The notes beneath the pieces are model-generated. The model was not told where the DNA came from and ran no database searches. It was given only the letters and a program-made list of their open reading frames with translations. From contig NZ_JARAMP010000023.1 of the NCBI RefSeq assembly GCF_028802875.1, positions 1 through 64,000 of the forward strand: a stretch of 64,000 nt of DNA. The letters run 5' to 3'. The translations under genes were made by a program, and so were the position numbers. The DNA is from Seohaeicola sp024304985 (GTDB taxonomy: Bacteria; Pseudomonadota; Alphaproteobacteria; Rhodobacterales; Rhodobacteraceae). This document shows, in pieces, positions 36,709 to 45,234 of the stretch; positions within the stretch are counted from its first letter, which is position 1; each line of letters starts with the position of its first letter.

Positions 36709-37476
36709 ATGGATTTGCACCTTGACCGCATCTCGCACCGCTATGGCCGGGTCGAGGTTCTGTCCGATATCTCCCTCACGATCCCGCAGGGGCGGATCGT
36801 CTGCATCGTCGGGCCGTCGGGCTGTGGCAAATCCACCTTGTTGCGGATGATCGGCGGGCTGGAACGGCCCGATCAGGGCGAGGTGCTGCAACAGGGATTG
36901 GCACCTGCCGATTGCCTGAACCCGCTGACCTTCGTGTTTCAGGATTTCGCGCTGCTGCCGTGGCGGACGGTGGCGGGCAATGTCGAACTGGTGCTGGAGG
37001 ATCATCCGCTGACGCGTGCCGCGCGCGACCGGATCGTGGCCGATGTTCTGGCGCGCACGAAGCTGTCGGATTTCCGCGATGCGCTGCCCAAGCAGTTGTC
37101 GGGCGGCATGAAGCAGCGCGTGGCGATTGCCCGCGCGCTGGCGGTCAACCCGGCGGTGATGCTGATGGACGAGCCGCTCTCGGCGCTGGACGCGCAGACC
37201 CGCGAATTGCTGATGGATGACCTGATCGCGCTGTGGACCCGCGCGCCCTTCACAGCTGTTTACGTGACGCATAATCTGGCCGAGGCGGTGCGTCTGGGGC
37301 ATCGCATCGTGGTGCTGTCGCGCCGTCCCGGCCGTATCCGCGAGGTGGTCAGCATCGACACGCCCTTGTCGGACCGGCGGGCGGGTGATCCGGCGCTCGA
37401 GGCGCATCAGGCGCGGCTGTGGCAATTGATGCGCGATGAGGCCGAGGCCGCCGATATGGAGCTGAGCGATGTCTGA
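36709..37476 (+). CDS. ABC transporter ATP-binding protein (SsuB/TauB-like)
   Basis: 255 aa. Walker A G-P-S-G-C-G-K-S-T, Q-loop F-Q-D-F-A-L-L-P-W, signature L-S-G-G-M-K-Q-R, Walker B V-M-L-M-D-E-P-L-S-A-L-D, and switch H in Y-V-T-H-N-L. The F-Q-D-x-x-L-L-P-W form is typical of nitrate/sulfonate/taurine ATPases. ATG 36709 is preferred over an in-frame TTG at 36694. It overlaps the permease start by 8 bases. Confidence 0.9.
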   Translation: MDLHLDRISHRYGRVEVLSDISLTIPQGRIVCIVGPSGCGKSTLLRMIGGLERPDQGEVLQQGLAPADCLNPLTFVFQDFALLPWRTVAGNVELVLEDHPLTRAARDRIVADVLARTKLSDFRDALPKQLSGGMKQRVAIARALAVNPAVMLMDEPLSALDAQTRELLMDDLIALWTRAPFTAVYVTHNLAEAVRLGHRIVVLSRRPGRIREVVSIDTPLSDRRAGDPALEAHQARLWQLMRDEAEAADMELSDV

Positions 37477-38296
37477 GCTGCCCCTGACCGGCCAAGGCGG
37501 CGTGCGCAATGACGCGCGCCCGGTGCCCTTTCGCGGCGGCGGGTTCAAGCCGGTGCGCCTGCGCTTTCTGGGGGCCGCCGTGATCGTGGCGCTGATCCTG
37601 TTCGTGGAATGGGGCACGCGGGCGGGGGTGATCTCGAACCTGACGCTGCCGCGTCCCTCGGATGTGCTGGGCACGTTCCGCGACCTCTGGACCACCGGGA
37701 TGTTGTGGGACCATCTGATCCCCTCGCTGACCCGGCTGGCGGTGGGATCGGCGCTGGGGGTCAGCACGGGCATCGCGGTGGGGGTGATGATCGGGTTGTT
37801 CTCACTGGCCCGGGCGGGGCTGGTGCCGCTGGTCGCGGCGATCTTCCCTATTCCCAAGATCGCGCTGCTGCCCCTGTTCGTGATCTGGTTCGGCATCGAC
37901 GAGGGGTCGAAATACGCGCTCATCGCCTTTGGCACCTTCACGCCAACGGTTGTGTCGACTTATGGCGCGGTGGACAATGTGGACCGCACGCTGATCCGCA
38001 TGGGGCAAAGCTTCGGCCTTGGCTGGTGGTCCATCGTGCGCAAGATCGTGCTGCCCGGGGCCCTGCCCGGCATCCTGTCGGGTCTGCGGATCGGGCTGTC
38101 GATCGGGATCATCCTGCTGGTCGCGGCCGAAATGCTGGGCGCGCGCTACGGCATTGGCGCCTATATCCTTGAAGCCGGCTCGCTTTACGATCTGGAACGG
38201 CTTTTCGCGGGCGTGGTGATCCTGTCGGCCCTGGGCGTGCTCACATCGGGTGCCATCGGCTGGGCCGAGCGGCGCCTTCTGGCCTGGCGCGTCTGA
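37469..38296 (+). CDS. ABC transporter permease (SsuC/TauC-like)
   Basis: 275 aa with six helices. The EAA loop reads G-A-L-P-G-I-L-S-G-L-R-I-G-L-S-I and F-P-I-P-K-I-A-L-L-P-L-F-V-I-W-F-G is the conserved block of this group. Its ATG lies inside the ATPase gene end, so the two are translationally coupled. A large inverted repeat at 38327 ends the operon. Confidence 0.9.
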   Translation: MSELPLTGQGGVRNDARPVPFRGGGFKPVRLRFLGAAVIVALILFVEWGTRAGVISNLTLPRPSDVLGTFRDLWTTGMLWDHLIPSLTRLAVGSALGVSTGIAVGVMIGLFSLARAGLVPLVAAIFPIPKIALLPLFVIWFGIDEGSKYALIAFGTFTPTVVSTYGAVDNVDRTLIRMGQSFGLGWWSIVRKIVLPGALPGILSGLRIGLSIGIILLVAAEMLGARYGIGAYILEAGSLYDLERLFAGVVILSALGVLTSGAIGWAERRLLAWRV

Positions 38297-38326
38297 GGAC
38301 GACCGGCCATTTTTTGAATATTTTTG

Positions 38327-38362
38327 GCAAGATGAAGGGCAGGCGCGCGCGCTTCATCTTGC
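38327..38362. terminator. Bidirectional stem-loop between convergent operons
   Basis: GCAAGATGAAG (38327-38337) and CTTCATCTTGC (38352-38362) with a GC-rich 14-nt loop. Outside the stem lie TTTTTGAATATTTTTG on the left and TTCAAATACTC on the right, so AT-rich tracts follow in both directions. It separates the importer operon (+) from the hydrolase operon (-). Confidence 0.7.
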
Positions 38363-38390
38363 TTCAAATACTCAGATCCCGACGCGGGCG

Positions 38391-39296
38391 TCAGGGGCGG
38401 ACGATGCGGTTGCGCAGGACGCCGATACCCTCGACCTCAAGCTCGAACACATCATCGGGGGCAAGGCGGCGGCCGGTTTCCAGACCACAGCCGGTGCCCA
38501 CTGTGCCCGAGCCGATCACCTCGCCGGGATAGAGCGTTTCCGAGGCCGAGATATGTTCGATGATCCGCGCGAATGTGTGGTGCATGGAGCGCGAATTGCC
38601 GCCCCCCCAGCGGGTCCCGTTCACGCGAACCTCCATATCCAGGGCCACGGGATGCGCGATCTCGTCCGCGGTCACGATCCACGGGCCGAGGATATTGCCG
38701 GTGTCGAAATCCTTGCCCTTGGCGGGGCCCAACTGCCCCGGCATCTCGCGCATCTGGGCGTCGCGGGCGCTGACATCGTTGAGGATCGTATAGCCCCAGA
38801 TATAGCCGGGCGCGTCGGCGGCGGCGATATCCTTGCCGCCCTTGCCGATGATCACGGCCAGTTCAAGCTCCACATCCAGATGTTCGGCGTAGGATGGCCA
38901 GATCACGTCCTGATCCGCCCCGATGAAGGACATGCGGTTGCCCTTGTAATAGATGGGCTGCTCGTACCAGACGGGCGGGATGGCGAAAGGGCGGCCCGTC
39001 ATCTTTTCGGCCTGCGCGAAAGAGTTGAGCAGATGTTCCTCGAACACCAGACAATCGCGGTATTGCACGGGCCGGATGGGGCAGCGCATCTGGACATCCG
39101 TGCGGGCGATGGTGGCGCTGAAGGGCGGATTTGTGAGCGCGGCGCGTACCGCCTCCAGACCCTCGGCGCCGGCTTCGACCAGTTCGACCATGTCGCGCAC
39201 CTTGATGCCGGCGGCGCGCAGGTCCAGAAGCGTGTCCTCGCCCAACACGGCGACAGGCTTTTCCACGCCCTCATGGCTGACGGTTCCCAGTTTCAT
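38391..39296 (-). CDS. Fumarylacetoacetate hydrolase family protein
   Basis: 301 aa. The FAH C-terminal catalytic domain spans about 70-300, with the conserved Y-R-D-C-L-V-F-E-E-H entry, acidic metal ligands around D-V-E-L-E-L-A-V-I-I-G-K-G, then I-W-G-Y-T-I-L-N-D-V-S-A-R-D and G-S-G-T-V-G-T-G-C-G. Members cleave or decarboxylate 2,4-dioxo acids from aromatic breakdown. Last gene of the TRAP-cyclase-FAH operon, 4 bases after the cyclase stop. Substrate unknown. Confidence 0.88.
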   Translation of the reverse strand: MKLGTVSHEGVEKPVAVLGEDTLLDLRAAGIKVRDMVELVEAGAEGLEAVRAALTNPPFSATIARTDVQMRCPIRPVQYRDCLVFEEHLLNSFAQAEKMTGRPFAIPPVWYEQPIYYKGNRMSFIGADQDVIWPSYAEHLDVELELAVIIGKGGKDIAAADAPGYIWGYTILNDVSARDAQMREMPGQLGPAKGKDFDTGNILGPWIVTADEIAHPVALDMEVRVNGTRWGGGNSRSMHHTFARIIEHISASETLYPGEVIGSGTVGTGCGLETGRRLAPDDVFELEVEGIGVLRNRIVRP

Positions 39297-39300
39297 GGCG

Positions 39301-40077
39301 CTACTCCTCGATGATGGCGACCGCGCGGGTAAAGCCCGCCGATCCGCCTTTCAGCTTGACCGGAAAACAGCTGATGGTGAAGCCCGTGGCGGGCAGGTTT
39401 TCCAGATTGCTCAGCTTTTCCATGTGACAGTAGCCGATGTCGATCGAGGCGCGGTGCCCTTCCCAGATGATGCTGGGGTCATGGGTTTCGGCCCATTTTC
39501 TGGCCGTGTGCGAAAACGGCGCATCCCAGGACCATGCATCGGTGCCGGTCACGCGCACGCCGCGTTCCAGCAGATAGAGCGTCGCCTCGCGCCCCATGCC
39601 GCATCCGGAATCGACATAGTCGGGCTGGCCGTATTTTGCCCCCGCCGATGTGTTGACCACGACGATGTCCAGCGGTTGCAGGTCGTGCCCAATGCGTTCC
39701 AGTTCCGCCGCGACCTCGGCCGCGCTGACAAGATAGCCGTCGGGCAGATGCCGGAAGTCCAGCTTGACGCCGGGATTCATGCACCACTCCAGCGGCACCT
39801 CGTCGATGGTGATGGCGCGTTTGCCGCCGTCCATGGTGGAGTGGTGGTGATAGGGTGCGTCCAGATGGGTGCCGTTATGGCTGCTGATGCGCAGCATCTC
39901 GACCGCCCAACCGTCGCCGCCGGGCAGCTCATCGACCGTGAGGCCCGGAAAGAAGCCCGCAATCTGGCCTGCGGTCATCTTGTGATCCAGATAGTCGATC
40001 TGCGGCAGCATGATCGGCGGGTCGCTGGCGATCCCTGCTTCCAGCGCGACCGAAATGTCGATGAATCTGCGTGCCAT
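39301..40077 (-). CDS. Cyclase/kynurenine formamidase family metal hydrolase
   Basis: 258 aa. The metal-binding motif H-N-G-T-H-L-D-A-P-Y-H is the HxGTHxDxPxH signature shared by kynurenine formamidase and isatin hydrolase. A further G-C-G-M-G-R-E block follows. Such enzymes open lactam or formamide bonds with Mn2+ or Zn2+. The TRAP transporter ahead of it points to an imported ring compound. Isatin-type hydrolysis is one candidate, inferred only from family. ATG 40077 follows CAGGAGG. Confidence 0.85.
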   Translation of the reverse strand: MARRFIDISVALEAGIASDPPIMLPQIDYLDHKMTAGQIAGFFPGLTVDELPGGDGWAVEMLRISSHNGTHLDAPYHHHSTMDGGKRAITIDEVPLEWCMNPGVKLDFRHLPDGYLVSAAEVAAELERIGHDLQPLDIVVVNTSAGAKYGQPDYVDSGCGMGREATLYLLERGVRVTGTDAWSWDAPFSHTARKWAETHDPSIIWEGHRASIDIGYCHMEKLSNLENLPATGFTISCFPVKLKGGSAGFTRAVAIIEE

Positions 40078-40101
40078 GATGCACCCTCCTGTTGTTGGGT
40101 T

Positions 40102-41412
40102 TCAGCGCCCCGGCACAAGGCCGATGGCAATGACGGGAAAGACGATGACCAGCGCCAGCACCGCCAGCATGATCAGGGCGAAGGGCGCGGCCCCCTTGAA
40201 GATCTCGGCCAGCGTGATCGTGGGGTCGTCCAGCGTGGCCTTGATCACGTAGACGGATATGCCGAATGGCGGGGTCAGCAGGCCGATCTCGACCGCGAGC
40301 ACGGTGACGATGCCGAACCAGACCAGATCGACCCCCATGGGCACCACGACAGGCAGCATGAGCGGCACGAGGATGAGCATGATGGAGGAACTGTCGAGGA
40401 TCATGCCCAGCGCGATCACGATCAGGACGTAGAGGATCATAAGGCCCCAGAAGCCCAGATCCGCCCCGGCCGCCCATGCGCCCAGACCTGAGGGCACACC
40501 CGACAGGGCCAGCATCCGGCTATACATCTGCGCGGCGATGATCAGGAAACACACCGTCGCCGTGACCAGTCCGGTTTCCACCAGCACGCGCCACAACCCC
40601 GGCAGTGTCAGGCGGCGCAGGGCAAAGCCGATCACCAGCGCGCCGATGGCACCGACGGCACCGGCCTCGACGGGAGTGAAGAGGCCGCCGTAGATGCCGC
40701 CCAGCACCAGCACGATCAGGGATGCGATGGGCAGCCCCTTGGCCAGAAGGGCGCGCGGCGGCAATGCCGCTGGCGCGCCTTCGGGACGGCCCACGAAACC
40801 GGGGGTGAACATGGCCATCAGCACGATACCGACGGCAAAGAATACCGCCAGTAGCAGGCCCGGTCCGATACCTGCGATGAACAGATCACCGATGCTCTGC
40901 TCGGTCAGGATGCCGTAGAGGATCAGCAAAAGGGATGGCGGGATCATCATGCCCAGCACGCTGGAACCTGCCACCACACCCACGGCAAAGCGCGGGGTAT
41001 AGCCGTGGCGGATCATCTGCGGCACGGCGATCTTGGTGAAAACGGCGGCGGAGGCGATGGAGATTCCGGTGATCGCCGCGAAAATCGCGTTGGCCCCGAC
41101 GGTGCCGACGCCCAAGCCGCCTTTGAGACGGCGGAACATGGCATTGGCCACGTCGAAAGCATCGCGGCCCAGCCCCGCCTCGGCCACGATGAAGCCCATC
41201 AGCACGAACAGGGGAACCACGCCGAAGAAATAGCTGGAAATCGCGTCATTCGCCGCCAGCGCCATCAGTTTGGACGCAAGCAAGGGCGAGCCCTTGATCG
41301 CCCAGACGCCAAGGAACGAGCAGACCATCAGCGCGATGGGCACGAACAGCCCCGCCAACACGGTCACGAACATCGCAGCCAGCGCGATCAGGCCGATCTC
41401 GAACGGGGTCAC
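40102..41412 (-). CDS. TRAP transporter large permease (DctM family)
   Basis: 436 aa, standard size. Twelve or so helices with G-M-M-I-P-P-S-L-L-L-I-L-Y-G and E-I-G-L-L-T-P-P-F-G. It begins with GTG 41412 overlapping the small-permease stop (GTGA), so translation is coupled. It has V-G-A-N-A-I-F-A-A-I-T-G-I-S, the form common in DctM proteins linked to catabolic operons. Confidence 0.9.
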   Translation of the reverse strand: MTPFEIGLIALAAMFVTVLAGLFVPIALMVCSFLGVWAIKGSPLLASKLMALAANDAISSYFFGVVPLFVLMGFIVAEAGLGRDAFDVANAMFRRLKGGLGVGTVGANAIFAAITGISIASAAVFTKIAVPQMIRHGYTPRFAVGVVAGSSVLGMMIPPSLLLILYGILTEQSIGDLFIAGIGPGLLLAVFFAVGIVLMAMFTPGFVGRPEGAPAALPPRALLAKGLPIASLIVLVLGGIYGGLFTPVEAGAVGAIGALVIGFALRRLTLPGLWRVLVETGLVTATVCFLIIAAQMYSRMLALSGVPSGLGAWAAGADLGFWGLMILYVLIVIALGMILDSSSIMLILVPLMLPVVVPMGVDLVWFGIVTVLAVEIGLLTPPFGISVYVIKATLDDPTITLAEIFKGAAPFALIMLAVLALVIVFPVIAIGLVPGR

Positions 41413-41939
41413 GGTGCGGCCTCCGGTTCCGGCAGGTCCACCCAGCGGCGCAGGATGCGTGCGCCAAATTGCAGCGTCAGCATGGTGCCGCCCACAAGGA
41501 TCGTCAGTTTCACGGGCCATGTGGGGGCGGTGAAATCGCCCATCGCGCCGATGAACTCGCCCCGTTCCCACGCGCGGGTGAAGATGGGCCAGGTGGTGGC
41601 CACGATCACCCAGACTACCGCCATCGAGATCAGGTCAAACGCCGTTTCCAGCCAACGGCCCAGTGTCGGGCGGGTCCGGCCAAGCCAGAGCGGCAAGGCG
41701 TCCGACCGGGTGAGGCGGCCTGCGCGCAAGGCCTGCGGGATTTGCAGAAAGACGATCGCCACGATCGACAGCGTCACCAGTTCGGGCACGCCTGCGACGG
41801 GCGCGCCCATGAGGTTGCGTCCGGCCACGTCCACGCCGACCAGCGCCATCAGCATCAGGATCAGGACCGACCCAAGGACGTTCAGCCCTTGGGTGATCCC
41901 GTCCAAAAGGCGCAGGCACGTGGCCAGGAATGGGCGCAT
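41409..41939 (-). CDS. TRAP transporter small permease (DctQ family)
   Basis: 176 aa, four helices. The usual R-V-D signature is replaced by A-G-R-L-T-R-S-D in the corresponding loop, as in many DctQ of this subgroup. ATG 41939 was chosen; the open frame upstream overlaps the binding-protein gene. It follows that gene by 7 bases. Confidence 0.85.
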   Translation of the reverse strand: MRPFLATCLRLLDGITQGLNVLGSVLILMLMALVGVDVAGRNLMGAPVAGVPELVTLSIVAIVFLQIPQALRAGRLTRSDALPLWLGRTRPTLGRWLETAFDLISMAVVWVIVATTWPIFTRAWERGEFIGAMGDFTAPTWPVKLTILVGGTMLTLQFGARILRRWVDLPEPEAAP

Positions 41940-41946
41940 GACGCGC

Positions 41947-43002
41947 CTATTCCTTGTCCCAGTCCCGCAACGGGGTGGCCCCGGCGGCGCGCATCGCCTC
42001 CATGTAAAGGCCAAGGATCAGGCTGGCGGGCTTGCCCTGCGCGTCCAGTTCCGCAGTCCATTTGGCGGCGGCATTGTCCATCCCTTCGGCCCATGCCGCC
42101 CGCATTTCGGGACTGGCCTCGGTGATGGTCGCACCAGCTTCGGCCATCTTGGTCAGGGCGACTTCGACAAAGGCTTCCAGATCGTCGTGATACCAGACCT
42201 GCGCAGCATCGGCGGCGGTCACAAGCGCGGTCTGCACTTCGGTGGGAAGACCCGCGAACCATTCCGCATTTGCGCAGATCGAACCCGCATATTGCGCGCC
42301 CAGACCCATCTTGGTGATATAGGGGGCAACCTCGAACAGCTTGCCCGGCAGGGCGGCGCTGGCAAAAACCAGAACGCCGTCATACACGCCCGCTTTCAAC
42401 TCGTTGTAATAGGTGGTCAGGTTGCCTGCGACCCCCACGGCCCCCGTGCCCGACAACCAGTTGATCGCGGCTCCCGGTGCGGCGATCTTGCGCCCTTTCA
42501 GATCATCCAGCGAGGTGACGGGGAAATTCGTCATCAGCGTATAGTCGTCAATCCCGATGGGCGCGCCCAGGTAGACCACGCCGTTTTCCGCATAGGCCAG
42601 GTTCATTTCGGTATGGGTGCGGTGCAATTCGTTCACGGTGTCCGCGATCAGACGCACGTCATCGCTGACGAAGGGCGTGTAATAGGTCACGTTCTGCACG
42701 GCCAGCTTGGCCGGGTCGAACAGCGCCTGACAGGTGCCCATCTCGGCCAGCCCGGCCTCGACCGCCTCCAATTCCTCGCCCACCGCAGCCAGTGCGCCGC
42801 CGTATTGTTCCGAGAAGGTCATGGTGTGGCCTGCCGCCTCAAGTTCGGCCTGCACGGTGGGGATGAAGCTTTCGCTGATCATCCGCACCCAGCGGAACAC
42901 CGGCGGATGGCCCGCCACCATCGTGACGTTGTAGCTTTCGGCAAAACTGGCGACCGGCGCCAGAGCGAGGGCTGCAACCAGCCCGATCCGTGTGAATGTC
43001 AT
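41947..43002 (-). CDS. TRAP transporter solute-binding protein (DctP family)
   Basis: 351 aa. A Sec signal peptide (R-I-G-L-V-A-A-L-A-L-A-P-V-A) is cut near S-F-A-E. The mature protein carries G-G-A-L-A-A-V-G-E-E-L-E-A-V and later G-R-K-I-A-A-P-G-A-A, the position where the substrate carboxylate arginine lies in most DctP. First gene of the operon dctP-dctQ-dctM-cyclase-FAH (43002 to 38391). ATG 43002 has GGGAGGAG 7-14 bases ahead. The enzymes downstream suggest it binds an aromatic or heterocyclic acid. Confidence 0.87.
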   Translation of the reverse strand: MTFTRIGLVAALALAPVASFAESYNVTMVAGHPPVFRWVRMISESFIPTVQAELEAAGHTMTFSEQYGGALAAVGEELEAVEAGLAEMGTCQALFDPAKLAVQNVTYYTPFVSDDVRLIADTVNELHRTHTEMNLAYAENGVVYLGAPIGIDDYTLMTNFPVTSLDDLKGRKIAAPGAAINWLSGTGAVGVAGNLTTYYNELKAGVYDGVLVFASAALPGKLFEVAPYITKMGLGAQYAGSICANAEWFAGLPTEVQTALVTAADAAQVWYHDDLEAFVEVALTKMAEAGATITEASPEMRAAWAEGMDNAAAKWTAELDAQGKPASLILGLYMEAMRAAGATPLRDWDKE

Positions 43003-43528
43003 GCTCCATCTCCTCCCAAAGACAGTGCCGCGGTGCGGCGTTGAGCGTTCGGCGACTTTGCCCCCTGTCACGGCTCCTCCTGCCATGGACGGGGGGCGCG
43101 GGTACATGGCGTAGCGCCCTGCATACCCCTTGCGATCTGCCCCCGCAGGACCGGCCGAAAACGGCTCTGCGGTCCGAGGTCGCGCCCTGATCCTGCATCA
43201 GAGTCGCCCCTCTCTGACGAAGTCTTACGTCCTTGCCCGACCCCGGTCCAGCCCTGCTGCCAGACCGGCGTGATCCTGCGGAGCGGACGGGTGCGCCATA
43301 CGCTCCCGTCCGATTTCTGCGTGTCGTGTTTCTGAAAGGATGGATTTCAAGATTTAACCGCTGTGGCAGCTCCTCCTTCTGCCACAGCGTCCGGCGGAGC
43401 GTGTCTTGCCACAATGAAGGGCGCGACCATCTGAACCGCACGGATTGTATACGATCCTAACCAGAGGACAGCACGAGTCAAGCCGCCACAACCGGGCATG
43501 CCATCAGTTCAATCATGGGAAGGGGATT
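43003..43528. other. 526-bp gene-free region with a strong hairpin at 43359-43389
   Basis: It holds the promoter of the minus-strand TRAP operon and probably terminates nothing. CGCTGTGGCAG (43359-43369) and CTGCCACAGCG (43379-43389) form a perfect 11-bp stem with a 9-nt loop. Small open frames here (for example 43233-43460) have no ribosome site or family signal. A small RNA or leader is possible. Confidence 0.5.
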
Positions 43529-43602
43529 TGGAGCGGGCGGCGGGAATCGAACCCGCGTCTCTTGCTTGGAAGGCAAGGGTCTTACCATTACACAACGCCC
43601 GC
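43529..43602 (-). tRNA. tRNA-Gly (anticodon UCC)
   Basis: On the minus strand a full cloverleaf: 7-bp acceptor GCGGGCG/CGCCCGC, a D-arm, anticodon stem CTTGC/GCAAG with loop CTTCCAA (anticodon TCC), and the T-arm with GGTTCGATTCC. The discriminator is T and CCA is encoded (ends at 43529). The flanks show no integrase. Confidence 0.95.
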
Positions 43603-43703
43603 ACTGGTGGCTCAAGTAATTCACCGGGGAAGAATGGTCAAGTAGCTGGTCTTGCCACCCGCATCCTCGGGCGCGTTCAGACCGGGCACAGCCCCACCAA
43701 GGG

Positions 43704-44057
43704 TCAGGCGTCGACGATCACCTCGAATCCGCCAAAGATCATCCTGCTGCCATCCAGCGGCATCGCCTCCATGGTGCCGTTCATGCGCGGATCGGCAAAG
43801 ACCTTGGCCATACCGGCATCGCGGGCCGCCCGGTCGGGCCAGGTGATCCACGAAAAGACGACCGTTTCATCCTCCTTGCGCAGAACGGCCGTGTGCATGG
43901 AGTTGATCTTCCCCTCGGGCACGTCGTCGCCCCATCCTTCCACCATCGACAAGGCGCCGTGTTCCTTGAAAATGACGGCGGCCTCGGCCGCGTGCTTGCG
44001 ATAGGCCTCCTTGTTGGCCGAAGGCACGGCCAGAACAAATCCATCCACATACATCAT
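43704..44057 (-). CDS. DUF1428 family protein
   Basis: 117 aa, the family length. It opens Y-V-D-G-F-V-L-A-V-P and continues through G-A-L-S-M-V-E-G-W-G-D-D-V-P-E-G-K and F-S-W-I-T-W-P-D-R. Family members have a ferredoxin-like (dimeric alpha/beta barrel) fold and no settled function. Its ATG overlaps the VOC gene stop (ATGA), so the two are co-translated and probably under the divergent MarR regulator. Confidence 0.85.
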   Translation of the reverse strand: MMYVDGFVLAVPSANKEAYRKHAAEAAVIFKEHGALSMVEGWGDDVPEGKINSMHTAVLRKEDETVVFSWITWPDRAARDAGMAKVFADPRMNGTMEAMPLDGSRMIFGGFEVIVDA

Positions 44058-44539
44058 GTCTCTCCCTTTCGAGGTCCTGCGAATGCCGCTTCAAGTGCGG
44101 CAAGATCCAGTTTCACCATGCCCTGCATGGCGGTGAAGGCGCGGTCGGCGGCTGCCCGGTCCGGGTCGCCCAACATCGCGGGCAGGCGTTTCGGCACGAT
44201 CTGCCACGAGACACCCCAGCGGTCCGTCAGCCAGCCACAGGCCACCTCTGCCCCGCCATCGGCGGTCAGCGCGGACCAGAGTCGATCCGTTTCGGCCTGA
44301 TCCTCGGTCAGCACACTGATCGAGGCGGCGTGGCCGGGCGCGGGTGCGCCCTGGGCATTCAGGATCATCATCGGTGCACCGGCCAGCGTGAATTCGATCA
44401 CCAAAGGCGGGCCGCCTGCGGGACCATGCCCCCCTTCGATGGCGCTGTCGGGCAGCAGGGAAACATAGAAATCAGCCGCCTTGTCGCCGTCGCGGGGGAA
44501 CCACAGGCAAGTGCGCAGCTTGCGTTGGAGATATGCCAT
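44054..44539 (-). CDS. VOC-family protein (PhnB/3-demethylubiquinone methyltransferase-like)
   Basis: 161 aa, two beta-alpha-beta-beta-beta units. Blocks T-C-L-W-F-P-R-D-G-D-K-A-A-D-F-Y and W-G-V-S-W-Q-I-V-P-K are diagnostic of the PhnB-like subgroup, often misnamed methyltransferases. Function unknown; glyoxalase-fold, possibly resistance or small-molecule binding. ATG 44539 follows GGAGGGATC. The gene is divergent from the MarR gene across 96 bases with a perfect palindrome. Confidence 0.85.
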   Translation of the reverse strand: MAYLQRKLRTCLWFPRDGDKAADFYVSLLPDSAIEGGHGPAGGPPLVIEFTLAGAPMMILNAQGAPAPGHAASISVLTEDQAETDRLWSALTADGGAEVACGWLTDRWGVSWQIVPKRLPAMLGDPDRAAADRAFTAMQGMVKLDLAALEAAFAGPRKGET

Positions 44540-44615
44540 TGTGCCGATCCCTCCTTGTCTGCCCCGCACGATCCGTTGGCCGCGCGGGAATCGCCCGGAC
44601 TTGCGCCGGATCATT

Positions 44616-44633
44616 TAGGTTGATATCAACCTA
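44616..44633. promoter_or_regulatory. Perfect 18-bp palindrome, probable MarR operator
   Basis: TAGGTTGATATCAACCTA, two 9-bp arms with no spacer, the size of a MarR dimer site. It ends two bases before the MarR ATG at 44636 and 77 bases from the VOC start. Binding there would block the regulator's own translation start or promoter and could control both directions. Confidence 0.7.
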
Positions 44634-44635
44634 TC

Positions 44636-45133
44636 ATGCCAGAGTCCACCCAAAGCCGCCTTGCCCCCGATGTCGTGCGACATGTCGCCGAGACCTGCCT
44701 TTGCCTGCACAGCCAGCGGGCGGCAAGGGCGCTGGGTCGCCTGTTCGATGCGGCGTTGCGGCCTTTTGGCCTGACCCACGGGCAATTCTCGCTGTTGATG
44801 GCGTTGAACCGGGCCGAGCCACCGACAATCGGCCAGCTTGCCCTGTTTCTGGCGATGGACCGCACATCGCTGACAGCCGCGCTGAAACCACTGGAGCGCA
44901 AGGGGTTGGTGCGTGTTCTGCCCTGCGCCACGGACAAGCGCAGCCGCCTTCTTGCCATCACGCCCGAGGGTGTCGCCCTGCTGCAATCCGCCCTGCCCGT
45001 CTGGCACGCGACACATGGCCGAATAGATGCCGATCTGGAGCAAGCCCCGCCGCGTGACCTGCGCGCGGCCTTGCGCCAACTGACCCAGATCGCGACACAG
45101 GCGGGCGCGCGCATCGCGGATCGCCGGACCTAG
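44636..45133 (+). CDS. MarR-family transcriptional regulator
   Basis: 165 aa. Winged helix in the middle: L-T-H-G-Q-F-S-L-L-M-A-L, then I-G-Q-L-A-L-F-L-A-M-D-R-T-S-L-T-A-A-L-K (recognition helix) and D-K-R-S-R-L-L-A-I-T (wing). Long N- and C-terminal helices dimerise. Cys23 and Cys102 or nearby residues could sense oxidation, but this is speculation. ATG 44636 lies immediately after the palindrome, leaving no room for a normal ribosome site, so the message may be leaderless or the start slightly internal. Likely target: the divergent VOC-DUF1428 pair. Confidence 0.82.
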   Translation: MPESTQSRLAPDVVRHVAETCLCLHSQRAARALGRLFDAALRPFGLTHGQFSLLMALNRAEPPTIGQLALFLAMDRTSLTAALKPLERKGLVRVLPCATDKRSRLLAITPEGVALLQSALPVWHATHGRIDADLEQAPPRDLRAALRQLTQIATQAGARIADRRT

Positions 45134-45234
45134 GCGGTCCGCGACAGGACGAGGGCCTGTCCAGTCAGTCGCATTGCACTGACGCCTGCAAGGATGTAGG
45201 GCAAGGGCCAACATCCTGAAGGACGACACGCCCC

